This document shows, piece after piece, positions 1 through 9,771 of a stretch of 64,000 nt of DNA. The stretch is taken from positions 1-64,000 of the forward strand of contig NZ_JAMYJR010000013.1 of assembly GCF_024137025.1 (NCBI RefSeq), read 5' to 3'. The notes under the pieces were generated by a model that saw only the letters and a list, made by a program, of their open reading frames with translations, was not told where the DNA came from and made no database searches. Position 1 is the stretch's first letter; each line of letters starts with the position of its first letter. The DNA is from Paractinoplanes aksuensis (GTDB lineage Bacteria; Actinomycetota; Actinomycetes; Mycobacteriales; Micromonosporaceae). The translations under genes and the position numbers were made by a program.

Positions 1-70
1 GAAGCTAAGCCCTCCAGCGCCGATGGTACTGCACTCGGGAGGGTGTGGGAGAGTAGGACGCCGCCGGACT
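1..70 (+). rRNA. rrf: 5S ribosomal RNA, 3' part (truncated by window edge)
   Basis: The first about 70 bases match the 3' half of actinobacterial 5S rRNA as I know it: the segment around GAAGCTAAGCCCTCCAGCGC and the closing GAGAGTAGGACGCCGCCGGA are typical. The 5' half lies outside the window, so 16S and 23S genes are presumably just upstream. A strong terminator follows directly. Confidence 0.93.
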
Positions 71-79
71 CAACGTGCC

Positions 80-124
80 AGCCGAGGGCCGCCCCGTATC
101 GGGGTCGGCCCTCGGCTGCTTTTG
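80..124 (+). terminator. rRNA operon terminator
   Basis: GCCGAGGGCC (81-90) pairs perfectly with GGCCCTCGGC (107-116). An inner CCCC/GGGG pair closes a short loop, and GCTTTTG follows. This intrinsic terminator ends the rRNA operon. Confidence 0.88.
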
Positions 125-204
125 TGTGTTCGTACCCGAGTAACTTTGAACGTCGAGGCAAGCCCGCCATGCCGAGGGCCGGCCGGACCGGAAGGATTTG
201 ATCC

Positions 205-2838
205 GTGACTACTGGACCCCAGGACGAGGGCGGTCGCGCCCCCCGCGACGAGGAGCGCCAGGGCGGCCGCGGCCGCGACGGCGACCGTGGCGGCTTCCGG
301 GGCGACCGGGGCGGTGACCGTGACCGCGGCGGCTACTCCGGTGGCGACCGTGGCGGCTTCCGGGGCGGCGACCGTGATCGTGGTGGTGACCGCGGCGGTT
401 TCCGTGGCGGCGATCGTGACCGGGGTGGCTACTCCGGTGGCGACCGTGGCGGCTTCCGCGGGGGCGACCGTGATCGTGGTGGCGACCGTGGCGGCTTCCG
501 CGGGGGCGACCGTGATCGTGGTGGTGACCGCGGTGGTTTCCGCGGCGGTGACCGTCCGCAGGGTGGCGGCTTCCGCGACCGTGGCGACCGTCCTCAGGGC
601 GGTGGCTTCCGTGACCGTCCCCAAGGCGGCGGCTATCAGCGTGACGACCGCCGTGGCGTGACCGGCGGTGGCGACCGTGACCGTGGCGGCTTCCGTGGTG
701 GCGATCGTCCTCAGGGCGGCGGTTTCCGTGACCGCCCGCAGGGTGGCGGCTACCAGGACCGGGGTGACCGTCCCCAGGGTGGTGGCTTCCGTGACCGTGG
801 CGACCGTCCCCAGGGTGGCGGCTTCCGTGACCGTCCCCAGGGTGGCGGCTACCAGGACCGGGGTCGGGACGACCGTGGCGGCTTCCGTGGCGGTGACCGC
901 CCGCAGGGTGGTGGCTTCCGTGATCGTGGCGACCGTCCCCAGGGCGGTGGCTTCCGTGACCGTGGCGACCGTCCGCAAGGCGGTGGGTTCCGTGACCGTG
1001 GTGACCGTCCCCAGGGTGGCGGCTTCCGCGACCGCGGTGACCGTCCCCAGGGTGGTGGCTTCCGTGACCGCGGTGACCGTCCTCAGGGCGGTGGCTTCCG
1101 TGACCGTCCCCAGGGTGGCGGCTATCAGGACCGGGGCGGCGATCGTGACCGCGGTGGCTACCAGGGTCGCGACGACCGTGGCGGCTTCCGCGGCGGCGAC
1201 CGTGACCGTGGCGGCTACCAGGACCGGCCCCAGGGCGGCGGCTTCCGCGACCGCGGCGGCTACCAGGACCGTGGCGGTTCTCAGGATCGCGGCCGCGACG
1301 ACCGCGGCGGCTCCCGTGGTGGCGACCGTCCGCAGGGCGGCGGCTACCGGGGCGATCGTGACGCCGGCGGCTCCCGTGGCAGCTACCAGGGTGGCTCGGG
1401 CGGCTACCGCGGTGGCGACCGTGACCGTGGCGGCTACCAGGACCGGCCCCAGGGCGGCGGCTACCAGGACAGGGGCGGCTACCGGGACCGTCCGCAGGGC
1501 GACCGGCCGGGCAACCGTGGCGGCAGTGGCTTCCGTGAGCGTCCCCAGGGCGACCGTGGCGGCTACCAGGACCGTGGCGGCTACCGGGGCGACCGTGGTC
1601 CGCGTGACCGCGACGACCGTGGCCCCCGCGACGGCGGGTTCCGGGGCGACCGGGGCCCCCGCGAGGGCGGTTTCCGTGACCGCGAGGACCGGGGACCCAG
1701 CGTCCGCGACGACCGTGAGCACCGGCACCCCGCGAACGACGAGCGGGCCCGTGAGGAGCAGCCCTCGTTCGTAGCGCCCGAGATCCCCGAGGACATCGAG
1801 GCGGCCGACCTCGACAAGGAGGTCCGCACCGAGCTGCTGTCGCTGGCCCGGGAGATCGCCGACAAGGTCGCCCGGCACCTCGTGGCGGCCGGCCAGATCA
1901 TCGACGAGGACGCCGAGCTGGCGCTTCAGCACGCGATCGCGGCGCGGCGGCTCGCGTCCCGGATCGCCGTGGTGCGCGAGGCCGTCGGCCTGGCCGCCTA
2001 TGCGGCCGGGGACTGGACGACCGCGATCGCCGAGCTGCGCACCTACCACCGGATGACCGGGCGGCAGACGCACCTGGCCGAGCTGGCCGACTGCGAGCGC
2101 GCGCTGGGCCGTCCCGAGCGGGCCATCGACCTCTACCGGGGCGCCGACCTCGAGAAGATGGACAAGTCGGGGGCGATCGAGCTGCTGATCGTGGCGGCCG
2201 GCGCGCGCACCGACCTCGGCCAGCACGACGCCGCGGTGGCCATGCTTCAGGTACGCGAGCTGAACGCCGACGAGGACGCCGAGTGGGCCGCCCGCCTGCG
2301 CTACGCGTACGCCGACGCCCTGCTCGCCGCCGACCGGCGCGAGGAGGCCCGCGAGTGGTTCACCCGGGCCGCCGCCGCCGACGACGAGGGCCTGACCGAC
2401 GCGGCCGAGCGCCTGCTCGAGCTCGACGGGGTGACCCTGGCCGACGAGGACACCGAGCCCTCCGGCGGTGACGAGCGGACCGGCACGACTCCCGACGAGG
2501 AGGAGGGCGAGTTCGACGGCGACGACGAGCGCGCCGCCCTCGACGACGACGATGAGGACGACGAGTACGACGACGAGGACGACCTCGACGACGAGCCCGC
2601 CGCCCGCAGCGACGTCACGGACGAGGACGAGGACGACGAGGTGGTCGCGGCCGCGGACACCGACGTCAACACCGACCCGGTAGCCGTCGAGGACGTGGCG
2701 GAGGAGCTCGAGGCCGACGCCGAGGAGCTGGCCGACGCCAAGAAGGCCGACGCCGACAAGGCCGACGCCGACAAGGCCGACGCGAAGAAGGCTGATGCTG
2801 ACGAGGCGGACGCCAAGAAGGGCGAGACGCAGGAGTGA
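205..2838 (+). CDS. RG/RGG-repeat protein with TPR-like domain and acidic tail
   Basis: This 877-residue protein has three unlike parts. Residues 1 to about 510 are almost only G, R, D, F, Y, Q and P in repeats such as [12 protein letters not shown] and GGYQDRG, resembling eukaryotic RGG boxes. Residues about 510-742 form an alpha-helical TPR-like domain ([20 protein letters not shown]). The tail is Asp/Glu-rich and ends in [13 protein letters not shown] repeats. A GTG start at 205 is preceded by GGAAGGA. The stop overlaps the next gene's GTG. The core domain and position resemble M. tuberculosis Rv1691, which lacks the RG region as I recall it. Function is unknown; RNA binding or condensate formation is inference from composition only. 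Confidence 0.85.
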   Translation: MTTGPQDEGGRAPRDEERQGGRGRDGDRGGFRGDRGGDRDRGGYSGGDRGGFRGGDRDRGGDRGGFRGGDRDRGGYSGGDRGGFRGGDRDRGGDRGGFRGGDRDRGGDRGGFRGGDRPQGGGFRDRGDRPQGGGFRDRPQGGGYQRDDRRGVTGGGDRDRGGFRGGDRPQGGGFRDRPQGGGYQDRGDRPQGGGFRDRGDRPQGGGFRDRPQGGGYQDRGRDDRGGFRGGDRPQGGGFRDRGDRPQGGGFRDRGDRPQGGGFRDRGDRPQGGGFRDRGDRPQGGGFRDRGDRPQGGGFRDRPQGGGYQDRGGDRDRGGYQGRDDRGGFRGGDRDRGGYQDRPQGGGFRDRGGYQDRGGSQDRGRDDRGGSRGGDRPQGGGYRGDRDAGGSRGSYQGGSGGYRGGDRDRGGYQDRPQGGGYQDRGGYRDRPQGDRPGNRGGSGFRERPQGDRGGYQDRGGYRGDRGPRDRDDRGPRDGGFRGDRGPREGGFRDREDRGPSVRDDREHRHPANDERAREEQPSFVAPEIPEDIEAADLDKEVRTELLSLAREIADKVARHLVAAGQIIDEDAELALQHAIAARRLASRIAVVREAVGLAAYAAGDWTTAIAELRTYHRMTGRQTHLAELADCERALGRPERAIDLYRGADLEKMDKSGAIELLIVAAGARTDLGQHDAAVAMLQVRELNADEDAEWAARLRYAYADALLAADRREEAREWFTRAAAADDEGLTDAAERLLELDGVTLADEDTEPSGGDERTGTTPDEEEGEFDGDDERAALDDDDEDDEYDDEDDLDDEPAARSDVTDEDEDDEVVAAADTDVNTDPVAVEDVAEELEADAEELADAKKADADKADADKADAKKADADEADAKKGETQE
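286..1700 (+). repeat. In-frame RG-rich repeat tract
   Basis: About 1.4 kb of imperfect short repeats encode mixtures of [12 protein letters not shown] and [12 protein letters not shown] units. Neighbouring copies differ mostly at third codon positions, which suggests selection on the protein repeat rather than recent DNA duplication alone. The composition produces very long spurious open frames on both strands. Confidence 0.9.
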
Positions 2839-3839
2839 CGGCCGACCTGGCCGGCGGCTACGACCTGGTCGTCTTCGACCTGGACGGCGTCGTCTACCTG
2901 ATCGACAAGCCGATCGCCGGTGCGGCCGAGGCCGTCGGGCAGTTGCGCGGGCGGGGGACCGCGGTGGCGTACGCGACCAACAACGCGTCCCGCCGCGCCG
3001 CCGACGTGGCGGCCAAGCTGACCGGCATGGGCGTGGCAGCGGAACCGGCCGAGGTGCTCACCTCGGCCGGCGCCGCCGCCACCGTGCTCTCCGAGAAGTT
3101 CCCTGCGGGCTCCCGCGTCCTGGTCGTCGGCGCCGACGCGTTGCGCGACGAGGTCCGCGAAGCCGGCCTCACCCCGGTCGCCGCGGCCGACGACGAGCCG
3201 GTCGCGGTCGTGCAGGGCTACGGTCCCGAGGTCGGCTGGTCGGTGCTCTCCGAGGCCTCGCTCGCGGTGCGGGCCGGGGCGCTGTGGGTGGCCACGAACA
3301 CCGACCGCACCCTGCCCAGCCCGCGCGGCCCGCTGCCCGGCAACGGCTCGCTGGTGGCCGTGCTGCGGACCGCGCTCGACCGTGACCCCGATCTGGTCGT
3401 CGGCAAGCCCGGCCCGGCCCTGTTCACCACGGCCGTGGCCCAGGCCCGGGCCGAGCGCCCGCTGGTGGTCGGCGACCGGCTCGACACCGACATCGAGGGC
3501 GCGGTCACCGCGGGCCTGGACAGCCTGCTCGTGCTGACCGGCGTGAGCGGCCCGGCCGACCTGCTGGCGGCCGTCCCGGCGCAGCGTCCGACCTATGTGG
3601 CGGCCGACCTGGCCGGCCTGTTCCGCCCGGCCGCCGAATCCGCCGTGCCGCCGGCCGCCGAGGACGCCGGTGGCTGGCGCGTGGCCCGCGACGGCGACAC
3701 GGTCACGCTCGACGGCGCCGGCGACCCGGTGGTGGCTCTGCGTCTGCTGTGCGCGGCCACGTGGTCGGGAGTGCCCCTGAGTGGTATCAAAGCCGCCTCC
3801 GACGCGGCCCGCGAAGTCTTGAGCAGCTGGCGGCTGTAG
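2835..3839 (+). CDS. HAD-superfamily IIA hydrolase (NagD-like phosphatase)
   Basis: 334 residues. Motif [10 protein letters not shown] lies near the N-terminus, ATNNASR is the motif II region, and the late [11 protein letters not shown] supplies the Mg-binding aspartates of HAD-IIA phosphatases. Members hydrolyse small phosphorylated metabolites; the substrate cannot be read from sequence. About 80 residues follow the catalytic domain, more than in the shortest NagD proteins. GTG overlaps the upstream TGA by 4 bases, so the two genes are translationally coupled. The position matches Rv1692 in the mycobacterial cluster. Confidence 0.9.
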   Translation: MTADLAGGYDLVVFDLDGVVYLIDKPIAGAAEAVGQLRGRGTAVAYATNNASRRAADVAAKLTGMGVAAEPAEVLTSAGAAATVLSEKFPAGSRVLVVGADALRDEVREAGLTPVAAADDEPVAVVQGYGPEVGWSVLSEASLAVRAGALWVATNTDRTLPSPRGPLPGNGSLVAVLRTALDRDPDLVVGKPGPALFTTAVAQARAERPLVVGDRLDTDIEGAVTAGLDSLLVLTGVSGPADLLAAVPAQRPTYVAADLAGLFRPAAESAVPPAAEDAGGWRVARDGDTVTLDGAGDPVVALRLLCAATWSGVPLSGIKAASDAAREVLSSWRL

Positions 3840-3901
3840 CGGGCGACGCGACGTCCGAAAGCCGCCAGCCCTCGACCGGGGGCTCGGCCAGCATGGGAGC
3901 C

Positions 3902-4534
3902 ATGCATGTCGTACCCGGTCTCAAGGTCTTGTATTTCGGCACCCCGGTGGTGCTCATCAGCACGGTCAACGCGGACGGCTCGGCCAACCTGGCCCCCATG
4001 TCGTCGGCGTGGTGGCTGGGGCAGTCGGCGATGCTCGGCATGGGCGATCGCAGCCGTACGGCCGAGAACCTGCGCCGCGAGCGCGAATGTGTGCTCAACC
4101 TGCCGTCGTCGGCGCTGGTGGCCGCGGTCGACCGGATCGCCATGACGACCGGGCGGCCCGACGTGCCGCCGGCCAAGACCGAGCAGGGCTACCGGTACGT
4201 GGCCGACAAGTTCGCGCTGGGCGGGCTGACCCGGCAGGAGTCGGTGCTGGTGGCGCCGCCGCGGGTCGCCGAGTGCCCGATCCAGCTGGAATGCCGCGTC
4301 GCCGGCGCGCACCGCTTCACCGGGGATCTGCACGCCACGGCGTACGAGATCGAGGTTCTGCGTACGCACGTCGAGCAGGACCTGCTCGTGCCGGGCACCG
4401 CCCATGTCGACCCGCTGCGGTGGGACCCGCTGATCATGAAGTTCACCGAATTCTTCGGCGGCGGCGTCAACCTGCACCCGTCCCGGCTGGCCACCGGTTG
4501 GCGGATGCCGGCCCTCGGGCGTACCGGGAACTAA
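3902..4534 (+). CDS. Flavin reductase-like / FMN-binding split-barrel protein
   Basis: About 210 residues. The N-terminal run of beta strands (PGLKVLYFGTPVVLIST) followed by NLAPMSSAWWLG and RTAENLRRERECVLNLP is typical of the flavin reductase-like domain, which binds FMN and serves as a reductase or flavin-handling oxidoreductase. The start is uncertain: ATG 3902 is chosen, and ATG 3893 in the same frame is equally possible. The reading frame stays open upstream to 3749, but that part runs inside the preceding gene. Its stop overlaps the stop of the convergent SCP2-like gene. Confidence 0.8.
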   Translation: MHVVPGLKVLYFGTPVVLISTVNADGSANLAPMSSAWWLGQSAMLGMGDRSRTAENLRRERECVLNLPSSALVAAVDRIAMTTGRPDVPPAKTEQGYRYVADKFALGGLTRQESVLVAPPRVAECPIQLECRVAGAHRFTGDLHATAYEIEVLRTHVEQDLLVPGTAHVDPLRWDPLIMKFTEFFGGGVNLHPSRLATGWRMPALGRTGN

Positions 4535-4866
4535 AGCAGTTTTCGCAGTTTTAGCAGGTCGAACGGGTTGGCCTTGACCTGGATCTGGCGCGACGCGATG
4601 GCCCGGGTGATGTCGAGCTTGCCGGCGATCAGGGCCAGCAGGTCGTCGCTGCTCGCGATGAGCGCGATCTTCGCCTTGGGATCGTCACCGTCGGCGATGT
4701 CGGTGAGCAGGCCGCCCGCGAGCCGGCCGTGGAAGGCCGTCTCGAGGTCGGGCACGCGGCAGGCCAGCGTGCGGTCGAAATCGAGGTGGCCGCGGGTCTC
4801 TGCGTTGCGTTCCAGCCTCGCGGCCAGGTCGTGCAAAGCCTGCCGGCACTCGTCCACGGTGGCCAT
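4531..4866 (-). CDS. SCP2 sterol-binding-like domain protein
   Basis: 111 residues, with the pattern of the sterol-carrier-protein-2 fold: an N-terminal helix, then RTLACRVPDLETAFHGRL, an acidic turn and a C-terminal segment with DLLALIAGKLDITRAIASRQ and IQVKANPFDLLKLRKLL. Such single-domain actinobacterial proteins bind hydrophobic ligands or pair with transferases. ATG at 4866 has an AAAGAGG ribosome-binding site. The gene is convergent with the preceding one and overlaps it by four bases. The ligand is unknown. Confidence 0.75.
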   Translation of the reverse strand: MATVDECRQALHDLAARLERNAETRGHLDFDRTLACRVPDLETAFHGRLAGGLLTDIADGDDPKAKIALIASSDDLLALIAGKLDITRAIASRQIQVKANPFDLLKLRKLL

Positions 4867-4974
4867 CTGACCTCTTTCCTCACGACACCCGGTACGCGTA
4901 CCGCACCGTACCTCACTGATCCCTGCGAACCGCCCGGTAGCGTGGCACCCGACGAGCCGCGAGAGGAGCGGAAC

Positions 4975-5808
4975 ATGCCGGACGCATGGCGGGCGTATCT
5001 GGAGATGGCGCTCGGATTGACCGAAGCACCGCGCAAGCGGGCCCAGAAGGTCGTGGGCGAAGTGGTGAACCGGGGCGGGGCCACCGCCGCGCAGCTGCAG
5101 GGCCTGGTCGACGATCTGCTGTCGGCCGGCATGGCGAACCGCGAGGCCCTGACGAACATCGTGCGCTACGAGGTGGACAAGGCGCTCGGAGTGGTCGGTC
5201 TGGCCACGGCCGAAGAGGTCACCGAACTGACCACCCGCGTACGAGACCTCGAGAAGCAACTGCGGGATGCCGAGTCCCGGGCCCAGGGCGGAACGGCGGC
5301 CGACGCGCCCAGCGAGGGCGTCGGCGGCACCCGGCTCGACGGTCCGGCGCCGCTGCCCCGGGCGGCCAAGAAGGCGGTGGCCAAGAAGGCGGTGCCCAAC
5401 GCGATGCCGTCGGCGGGCACCACTCCGTCGGCGCCGCCGTCGAACACCCCGCGCGAGACACCGGCCAAGAAGGCCGTCGCCAAGAAGGCCGTCGCCAAGA
5501 AGTCGGTGGCCAAGAAGGCCGTGCCGCCGCCGGACGAGGTGATCCCGGCCGACCAGAAGGCGACCGCGAAGATCGCCCCGGCCACGGCTCAGGCCGAGGC
5601 TCAGGGGGCGCGACCGGCCAAGAAGGCCCCGGCGAAGAAGGCTGTGGCCAAGAAGGCTCCGGCCAAGAACGCGCCGGCCAAGAAAGCAGCGGCCAAGAAG
5701 GCGACGCCGAGTGCTCCGGCCGGCACGGCCGACGCGCCCAATGCCGCCGTCCGCGAAGCCGCGGCCGCCACCGAGCTGCCGCCGACGACGCCGAGCGCGG
5801 GGGCGTGA
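4975..5808 (+). CDS. Phasin-like coiled-coil protein with Lys/Ala-rich histone-H1-like tail
   Basis: 277 residues. Residues 1-100 are helical (EAPRKRAQKVVGEVV, then a coiled coil ending VRDLEKQLRDAES) and resemble phasin-like proteins of polyester granules. From about residue 130 the protein is dominated by AKKA/VAKKA repeats with proline, like histone H1 tails or the PhaF C-terminus, which bind DNA. ATG 4975 follows GAGAGGAG. The combination could tether storage granules or membranes to the nucleoid; this is inference, as no PHA gene is visible in the window. Confidence 0.75.
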   Translation: MPDAWRAYLEMALGLTEAPRKRAQKVVGEVVNRGGATAAQLQGLVDDLLSAGMANREALTNIVRYEVDKALGVVGLATAEEVTELTTRVRDLEKQLRDAESRAQGGTAADAPSEGVGGTRLDGPAPLPRAAKKAVAKKAVPNAMPSAGTTPSAPPSNTPRETPAKKAVAKKAVAKKSVAKKAVPPPDEVIPADQKATAKIAPATAQAEAQGARPAKKAPAKKAVAKKAPAKNAPAKKAAAKKATPSAPAGTADAPNAAVREAAAATELPPTTPSAGA

Positions 5809-5812
5809 GTCG

Positions 5813-6118
5813 ATGACGTTCCCGACTCCGGGCCCGACGCCCGGTGGTTTCCGGCCCGGCCCGACGCCGGGTGGTTTCCGGCCCGGACCGCCGCCGGTGC
5901 CGCGGCCGCCGATGCAAGCTCCGAGCCCGGCGCCCGCCCCTCAGAGCGCGGTCGACGAGGTAACGGGCGAGATCGTGCGTGAGACCGGTCACCCGGCTGT
6001 CGACGCCGTGCTGAGCGCGCTCGAGAACGCGTCCCGGCTGGCCCCGTCCGAGCAGATCGCCGAGTACGAGGCGGCTCACCAGGTTCTCCAGGAGACCCTG
6101 GCGAGCATCGACCGGTGA
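5813..6118 (+). CDS. Small conserved protein upstream of tlyA
   Basis: 101 residues. The first 40 are a Pro/Gly-rich linker containing two copies of PTPGGFRPGP. The rest is one helical domain (HPAVDAVLSALENASRLAPSEQIAEYEAAHQVLQETL). Its position between the HAD gene region and tlyA matches Rv1693-type genes. It starts 5 bases after the previous stop and overlaps tlyA by 4 bases. Function is unknown. Confidence 0.75.
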   Translation: MTFPTPGPTPGGFRPGPTPGGFRPGPPPVPRPPMQAPSPAPAPQSAVDEVTGEIVRETGHPAVDAVLSALENASRLAPSEQIAEYEAAHQVLQETLASIDR

Positions 6119-6972
6119 AGCGGGCCCGGCTCGACGCCGAGCTCGTGCGCCGCAAGCTGGCCCGCTCCCGCGAGCAGGCGGCGGCGCTGGTCGAGGCCGG
6201 CCGCGTGCAGGTGCGCGGCACGGTGGCCCGCAAGGTGGCCGCGATGGTCGACCCGGCCGACCCGGTGCTCGTCACCGGCGAGGATCCGGCGACCGAGTAC
6301 GTCTCCCGGGGCGGGCACAAGCTGGCCGGCGCGCTCGCCGCGTTCGGTCCGCGCGGGCTCGCCGTCGAAGGGCGCCGGTGTCTCGACGCCGGCGCCTCCA
6401 CCGGCGGGTTCACCGACGTGCTGCTGCGCTCGGGGGCCCGTCAGGTGGTGGCCGTCGACGTCGGCTACGGACAGCTGGCCTGGCCGATCCGCACCGACGA
6501 GCGGGTCGTCGTGTTCGAGCGGACCAACGTCCGGGCCATCACGCCGGAGTCGATCGGCGGCCTCGTCGACCTGACTGTGGCGGATCTCTCGTTCATCTCG
6601 CTGCGGCTGGTGCTGCCCGCCCTGGCCGGCTGCACCGCGCCCGACGGCGACCTCGCTCTGATGGTCAAGCCGCAGTTCGAGGTGGGCAAGGAACGGGTGG
6701 GCGCGGGCGGGGTCGTCCGGGACTGGCCGTTGCGGGCCGAGGCCGTGCTGGACGTGGCGGCGGCCGCGGCCGACCTGGGTCTCGGGGTGGCCGGGGTGGC
6801 CGCGAGCCCGCTGCCCGGGCCGAGCGGCAACGTCGAGTTCTTCGTCTGGTTCCGCCGCGACGCCCCACCCGCCGATCGTGCGCAGATCGAAGAAGTTGTC
6901 GCCGCCGGGCCCGTGATCAAGGTAGCTTCTGCCGGGCCGGAGCAGACGGCATCCCCCTTGGAGGACACATGA
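6115..6972 (+). CDS. tlyA: TlyA-family rRNA 2'-O-methyltransferase
   Basis: 285 residues. An N-terminal S4-type RNA-binding domain (about 1-60, RKLARSREQAAALVEAGRVQ) is followed by a FtsJ/RrmJ-like Rossmann methyltransferase domain with SAM motif DAGASTGGFTDVLL and the VDVGYGQLAW segment. TlyA methylates cytidine 2'-OH in 16S and 23S rRNA and thereby sensitises ribosomes to capreomycin. The GTG start overlaps the previous stop, and its own stop overlaps the nadK ATG, giving a tight tlyA-nadK-recN operon. Confidence 0.93.
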   Translation: MKRARLDAELVRRKLARSREQAAALVEAGRVQVRGTVARKVAAMVDPADPVLVTGEDPATEYVSRGGHKLAGALAAFGPRGLAVEGRRCLDAGASTGGFTDVLLRSGARQVVAVDVGYGQLAWPIRTDERVVVFERTNVRAITPESIGGLVDLTVADLSFISLRLVLPALAGCTAPDGDLALMVKPQFEVGKERVGAGGVVRDWPLRAEAVLDVAAAAADLGLGVAGVAASPLPGPSGNVEFFVWFRRDAPPADRAQIEEVVAAGPVIKVASAGPEQTASPLEDT

Positions 6973-7865
6973 CGCGCTCGGCCCTGCTGGTCACGCACAC
7001 CGGCCGGCGGCAGAGCACCCAGCACGCCCGTACGGTGGCGCGCGACCTGCTGGCGGCCGGCTTCGAGGTCCGCGTGATCGCCGAGGAGGTGGCCGATCTC
7101 GACCTGCCGCCCGAGGTGACCACCGTGGAGGGCGGTCCGACCCCGGCCGCGGCCGAGGGCGTCGAGATCGTGCTGGCGATGGGCGGCGACGGCACGTTCC
7201 TGCGCGCGGCCGAGCTGGCCCGCCCGGTCAAGGCGCCGTTGCTGGGCATCAACCTGGGCAAGGTCGGGTTCCTGGCCGAGGCCGAGATCGACCACCTCGA
7301 CGAGGCCGTCAAGGACGTCGTCGACGGCGCGTACAAGGTGGACGAGCGGCTGACGCTGGACGTCCGGGCCGAGTACGGCGGCCGGGTGATCGCCGAGTCC
7401 TGGGCCCTCAACGAGGTCAGCGTCGAGAAGGGCCAGCGCGCTCAGATGCTCGAGCTGCTGGTCGACGTGGACGGCCGCCCGCTGGCCCGGTACGGCTGCG
7501 ACGGTGTCGTGTGCGCGACGCCGACCGGTTCCACGGCGTACGCGTTCTCGGGCGGCGGCCCGGTCGTGTGGCCCGAGGTCGAGGCGCTGCTGCTGGTGCC
7601 GATCAGCGCCCACGCGCTGTTCAGCAAGCCGCTGGTGACCGCGCCGACGTCGTCGTTCGCGCTGACCGTCGACCCCTACACCTCGTTCGCGGTGCTCTGC
7701 TGTGACGGTCGCCGCACCTGGGACCTGCCGCCGGGGGCCAAGGTCACCGTCGAGCGCGGTCAGCTCCCCGTACGCCTGGTCCGCCTGCAGCCGAGGCCAT
7801 TCACCGACGTGCTCGTGGCCAAGTTCGCGCTCCCGGTGGAGGGCTGGCGCGGCAATCGGCGGTAG
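6969..7865 (+). CDS. nadK: NAD kinase
   Basis: 298 residues. GGDGTFLRAAEL is the signature nucleotide-binding motif, followed by GINLGKVGFLAE and the conserved PTGSTAYAFSGGGP segment. It phosphorylates NAD+ to NADP+ in the cytosol using ATP or polyphosphate. ATG overlaps the tlyA stop (ATGA). Full length for the family. Confidence 0.95.
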   Translation: MTRSALLVTHTGRRQSTQHARTVARDLLAAGFEVRVIAEEVADLDLPPEVTTVEGGPTPAAAEGVEIVLAMGGDGTFLRAAELARPVKAPLLGINLGKVGFLAEAEIDHLDEAVKDVVDGAYKVDERLTLDVRAEYGGRVIAESWALNEVSVEKGQRAQMLELLVDVDGRPLARYGCDGVVCATPTGSTAYAFSGGGPVVWPEVEALLLVPISAHALFSKPLVTAPTSSFALTVDPYTSFAVLCCDGRRTWDLPPGAKVTVERGQLPVRLVRLQPRPFTDVLVAKFALPVEGWRGNRR

Positions 7866-7919
7866 CCGGGAGCCACCGCCGGTGGGCAAATGTCGGGGGG
7901 CACCGATACTGTCTGCCCT

Positions 7920-9650
7920 GTGCTGGAGGAACTGCGCATCACCGGGCTCGGCGTCATCGACGACACGACGCTGCGGCTGACGGCGGGCATGAACGTCATC
8001 ACCGGTGAGACCGGTGCCGGAAAGACCATGGTGGTGACCGGTCTGGGCCTGCTGTTCGGCGGGCGGGCCGATGCCGGGCGGGTGCGGGCCGACCCGGGCC
8101 GCGCGGTCGTCGAGGGCCGGCTGCGCCTCGGCGGCAAGCTGGCCGACGAGGTGACTACCCGTGTCTCCGAGGCCGGCGGCGAGATCGACGACGACGGCAC
8201 GGTGCTGCTGAGCCGCACGGTGACGATCGAGGGCCGGTCCCGGGCCCACGTGGGCGGGCGCAGCATGCCGGTGTCGATGCTGACCGATCTGGGCGAGCGG
8301 GTGCTGGCCGTGCACGGCCAGTCCGACCAGCTGCGCCTGCTGCGCCCGGCCGAGCAGCGGGGCGCGCTCGACCGCTTCGCCGGGCCCGAACACGAGAAGC
8401 TGCTCGAGACCTACCGCGAGGCGTACGGGCGCTGGCGCACCGTCGTCGACGACCTGGCCGACCGCCGCCGCAACGCGCGGGCCCGCTCGCAAGAGGCCGA
8501 CCTGCTCAAGCTCGGCCTCGACGAGATCAGCCGGGTCGACCCCCAGCCGGGGGAGGACGACGACCTGCGCAACGAGGTGCAGCGCCTCGAGCATGCCGAG
8601 GGCCTCCGGGTCGCCGCCGCGCTGGCCGCGCAGGCCCTGGCCGGCGGGGTCGAGGTGACCGAGGAGGCGCCCGACGCGACCCAGTTGCTGGGCACGGCCC
8701 GCCGCACCCTCGAGGCGCAGGCGCCGGTCGACCCGATGCTGGGCGAGCTGGCGGCCCGCATCGAAGAGGCGGCCACCCTGGTCGGCGACGTCTCGTCCGA
8801 GCTGTCGGCCTATCTGAGCTCGCTCGACGCCGACCCGGCCCGCCTCGAGCAGATCTACGAGCGCCGGGCCGCGCTGCGCGGGCTCACCCGTAAGTACGCC
8901 GACGACGTCGAGGGCGTCATCGTCTGGGCCGAGGACGCGCGCACCAAGCTGGCCGCGCTCGACTCGTCCGACGAGCTGCTCGACGAGCTCGACAAGGAAC
9001 GTCAGCGGCTCGAGGCCCAGGTGACCGAGCTGGCGGCCCGGCTCACCGAGGCCCGCACCGAGGCCGCGGGCCGGTTCAGCGAGGCGGTCAGCGTCGAGCT
9101 CGCGGGTCTGGCCATGCCGCACGCCCGGGTCGAGGTGGCCGTGGTGCCGCGGACCGCCGGCAAGGACGAGCCGCCGATGGGTCCCGACGGCGCCGACGAG
9201 GTCGAGCTGCGGCTCATGGCCCACCCCGGCGCCCCGTCGCTGCCGTTGCAGAAGGGCGCGTCCGGCGGCGAGCTGTCCCGGGTGATGCTGGCCATCGAGG
9301 TGGTGTTCGCCGGGGCCGGCGGCCCCGAGACGCTGGTCTTCGACGAGGTCGACTCCGGCGTCGGCGGCACGGCCGCGGTCGAGATCGGCAAGCGGCTGGC
9401 CCGGCTCGCCCGCTCCCACCAGGTGCTCGTGGTGACCCACCTGCCCCAGGTGGCCGCGTTCGCCGACCGGCACCTGGTCGTGGCCAAGGACACGGGCGGC
9501 GCGATCACCACCAGCGGGGTCCGCATCGTCGAGGAGACCGAACGGGCGCGGGAGCTGTCGCGGATGCTCGCGGGATTGCCGGATTCCGATCTCGGCATCG
9601 CCCACGCCGAAGAGCTGCTGGCCGTGGCGGGTCGCGAGAAAAGGGCCTGA
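7920..9650 (+). CDS. recN: DNA repair protein RecN
   Basis: About 576 residues. The N-terminus LEELRITGLGVIDD and Walker A GETGAGKT (about 29-36) are typical of this SMC-like ATPase. A long coiled-coil middle follows, then signature QKGASGGELSRVMLAIE and Walker B LVFDEVDSGVGG. RecN acts at double-strand breaks. The GTG at 7920 is chosen because family members begin M-L-E-E; ATG 7890 would add 10 residues without known homology. Confidence 0.94.
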   Translation: MLEELRITGLGVIDDTTLRLTAGMNVITGETGAGKTMVVTGLGLLFGGRADAGRVRADPGRAVVEGRLRLGGKLADEVTTRVSEAGGEIDDDGTVLLSRTVTIEGRSRAHVGGRSMPVSMLTDLGERVLAVHGQSDQLRLLRPAEQRGALDRFAGPEHEKLLETYREAYGRWRTVVDDLADRRRNARARSQEADLLKLGLDEISRVDPQPGEDDDLRNEVQRLEHAEGLRVAAALAAQALAGGVEVTEEAPDATQLLGTARRTLEAQAPVDPMLGELAARIEEAATLVGDVSSELSAYLSSLDADPARLEQIYERRAALRGLTRKYADDVEGVIVWAEDARTKLAALDSSDELLDELDKERQRLEAQVTELAARLTEARTEAAGRFSEAVSVELAGLAMPHARVEVAVVPRTAGKDEPPMGPDGADEVELRLMAHPGAPSLPLQKGASGGELSRVMLAIEVVFAGAGGPETLVFDEVDSGVGGTAAVEIGKRLARLARSHQVLVVTHLPQVAAFADRHLVVAKDTGGAITTSGVRIVEETERARELSRMLAGLPDSDLGIAHAEELLAVAGREKRA

Positions 9651-9771
9651 GCAGGGCGTTCGGTCATGGCACCATGACTGACAGGGACGAGCGGGGCAAA
9701 TGCCCCTTTAGTGGGTGAGATCGCGCATGTCGCGTGCCAAGCGTGTGACGCGGCGTGTCAGGATGGCCCTG

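Noticed and set aside
70..2226. 718-codon open frame on the minus strand rich in Val, Thr and Ala, and further long frames on both strands over the RG tract
   Set aside because: They mirror the repetitive GC-rich codons of the RG-protein gene. Their composition is artificial, and they lack starts with ribosome-binding sites.
6465..9605. 1046-codon minus-strand open frame opposite tlyA, nadK and recN
   Set aside because: Shadow of three well-supported genes on the + strand; no domain seen. The same holds for the long antisense frames at 9664-12240, 13584-15656 and 15509-17737.
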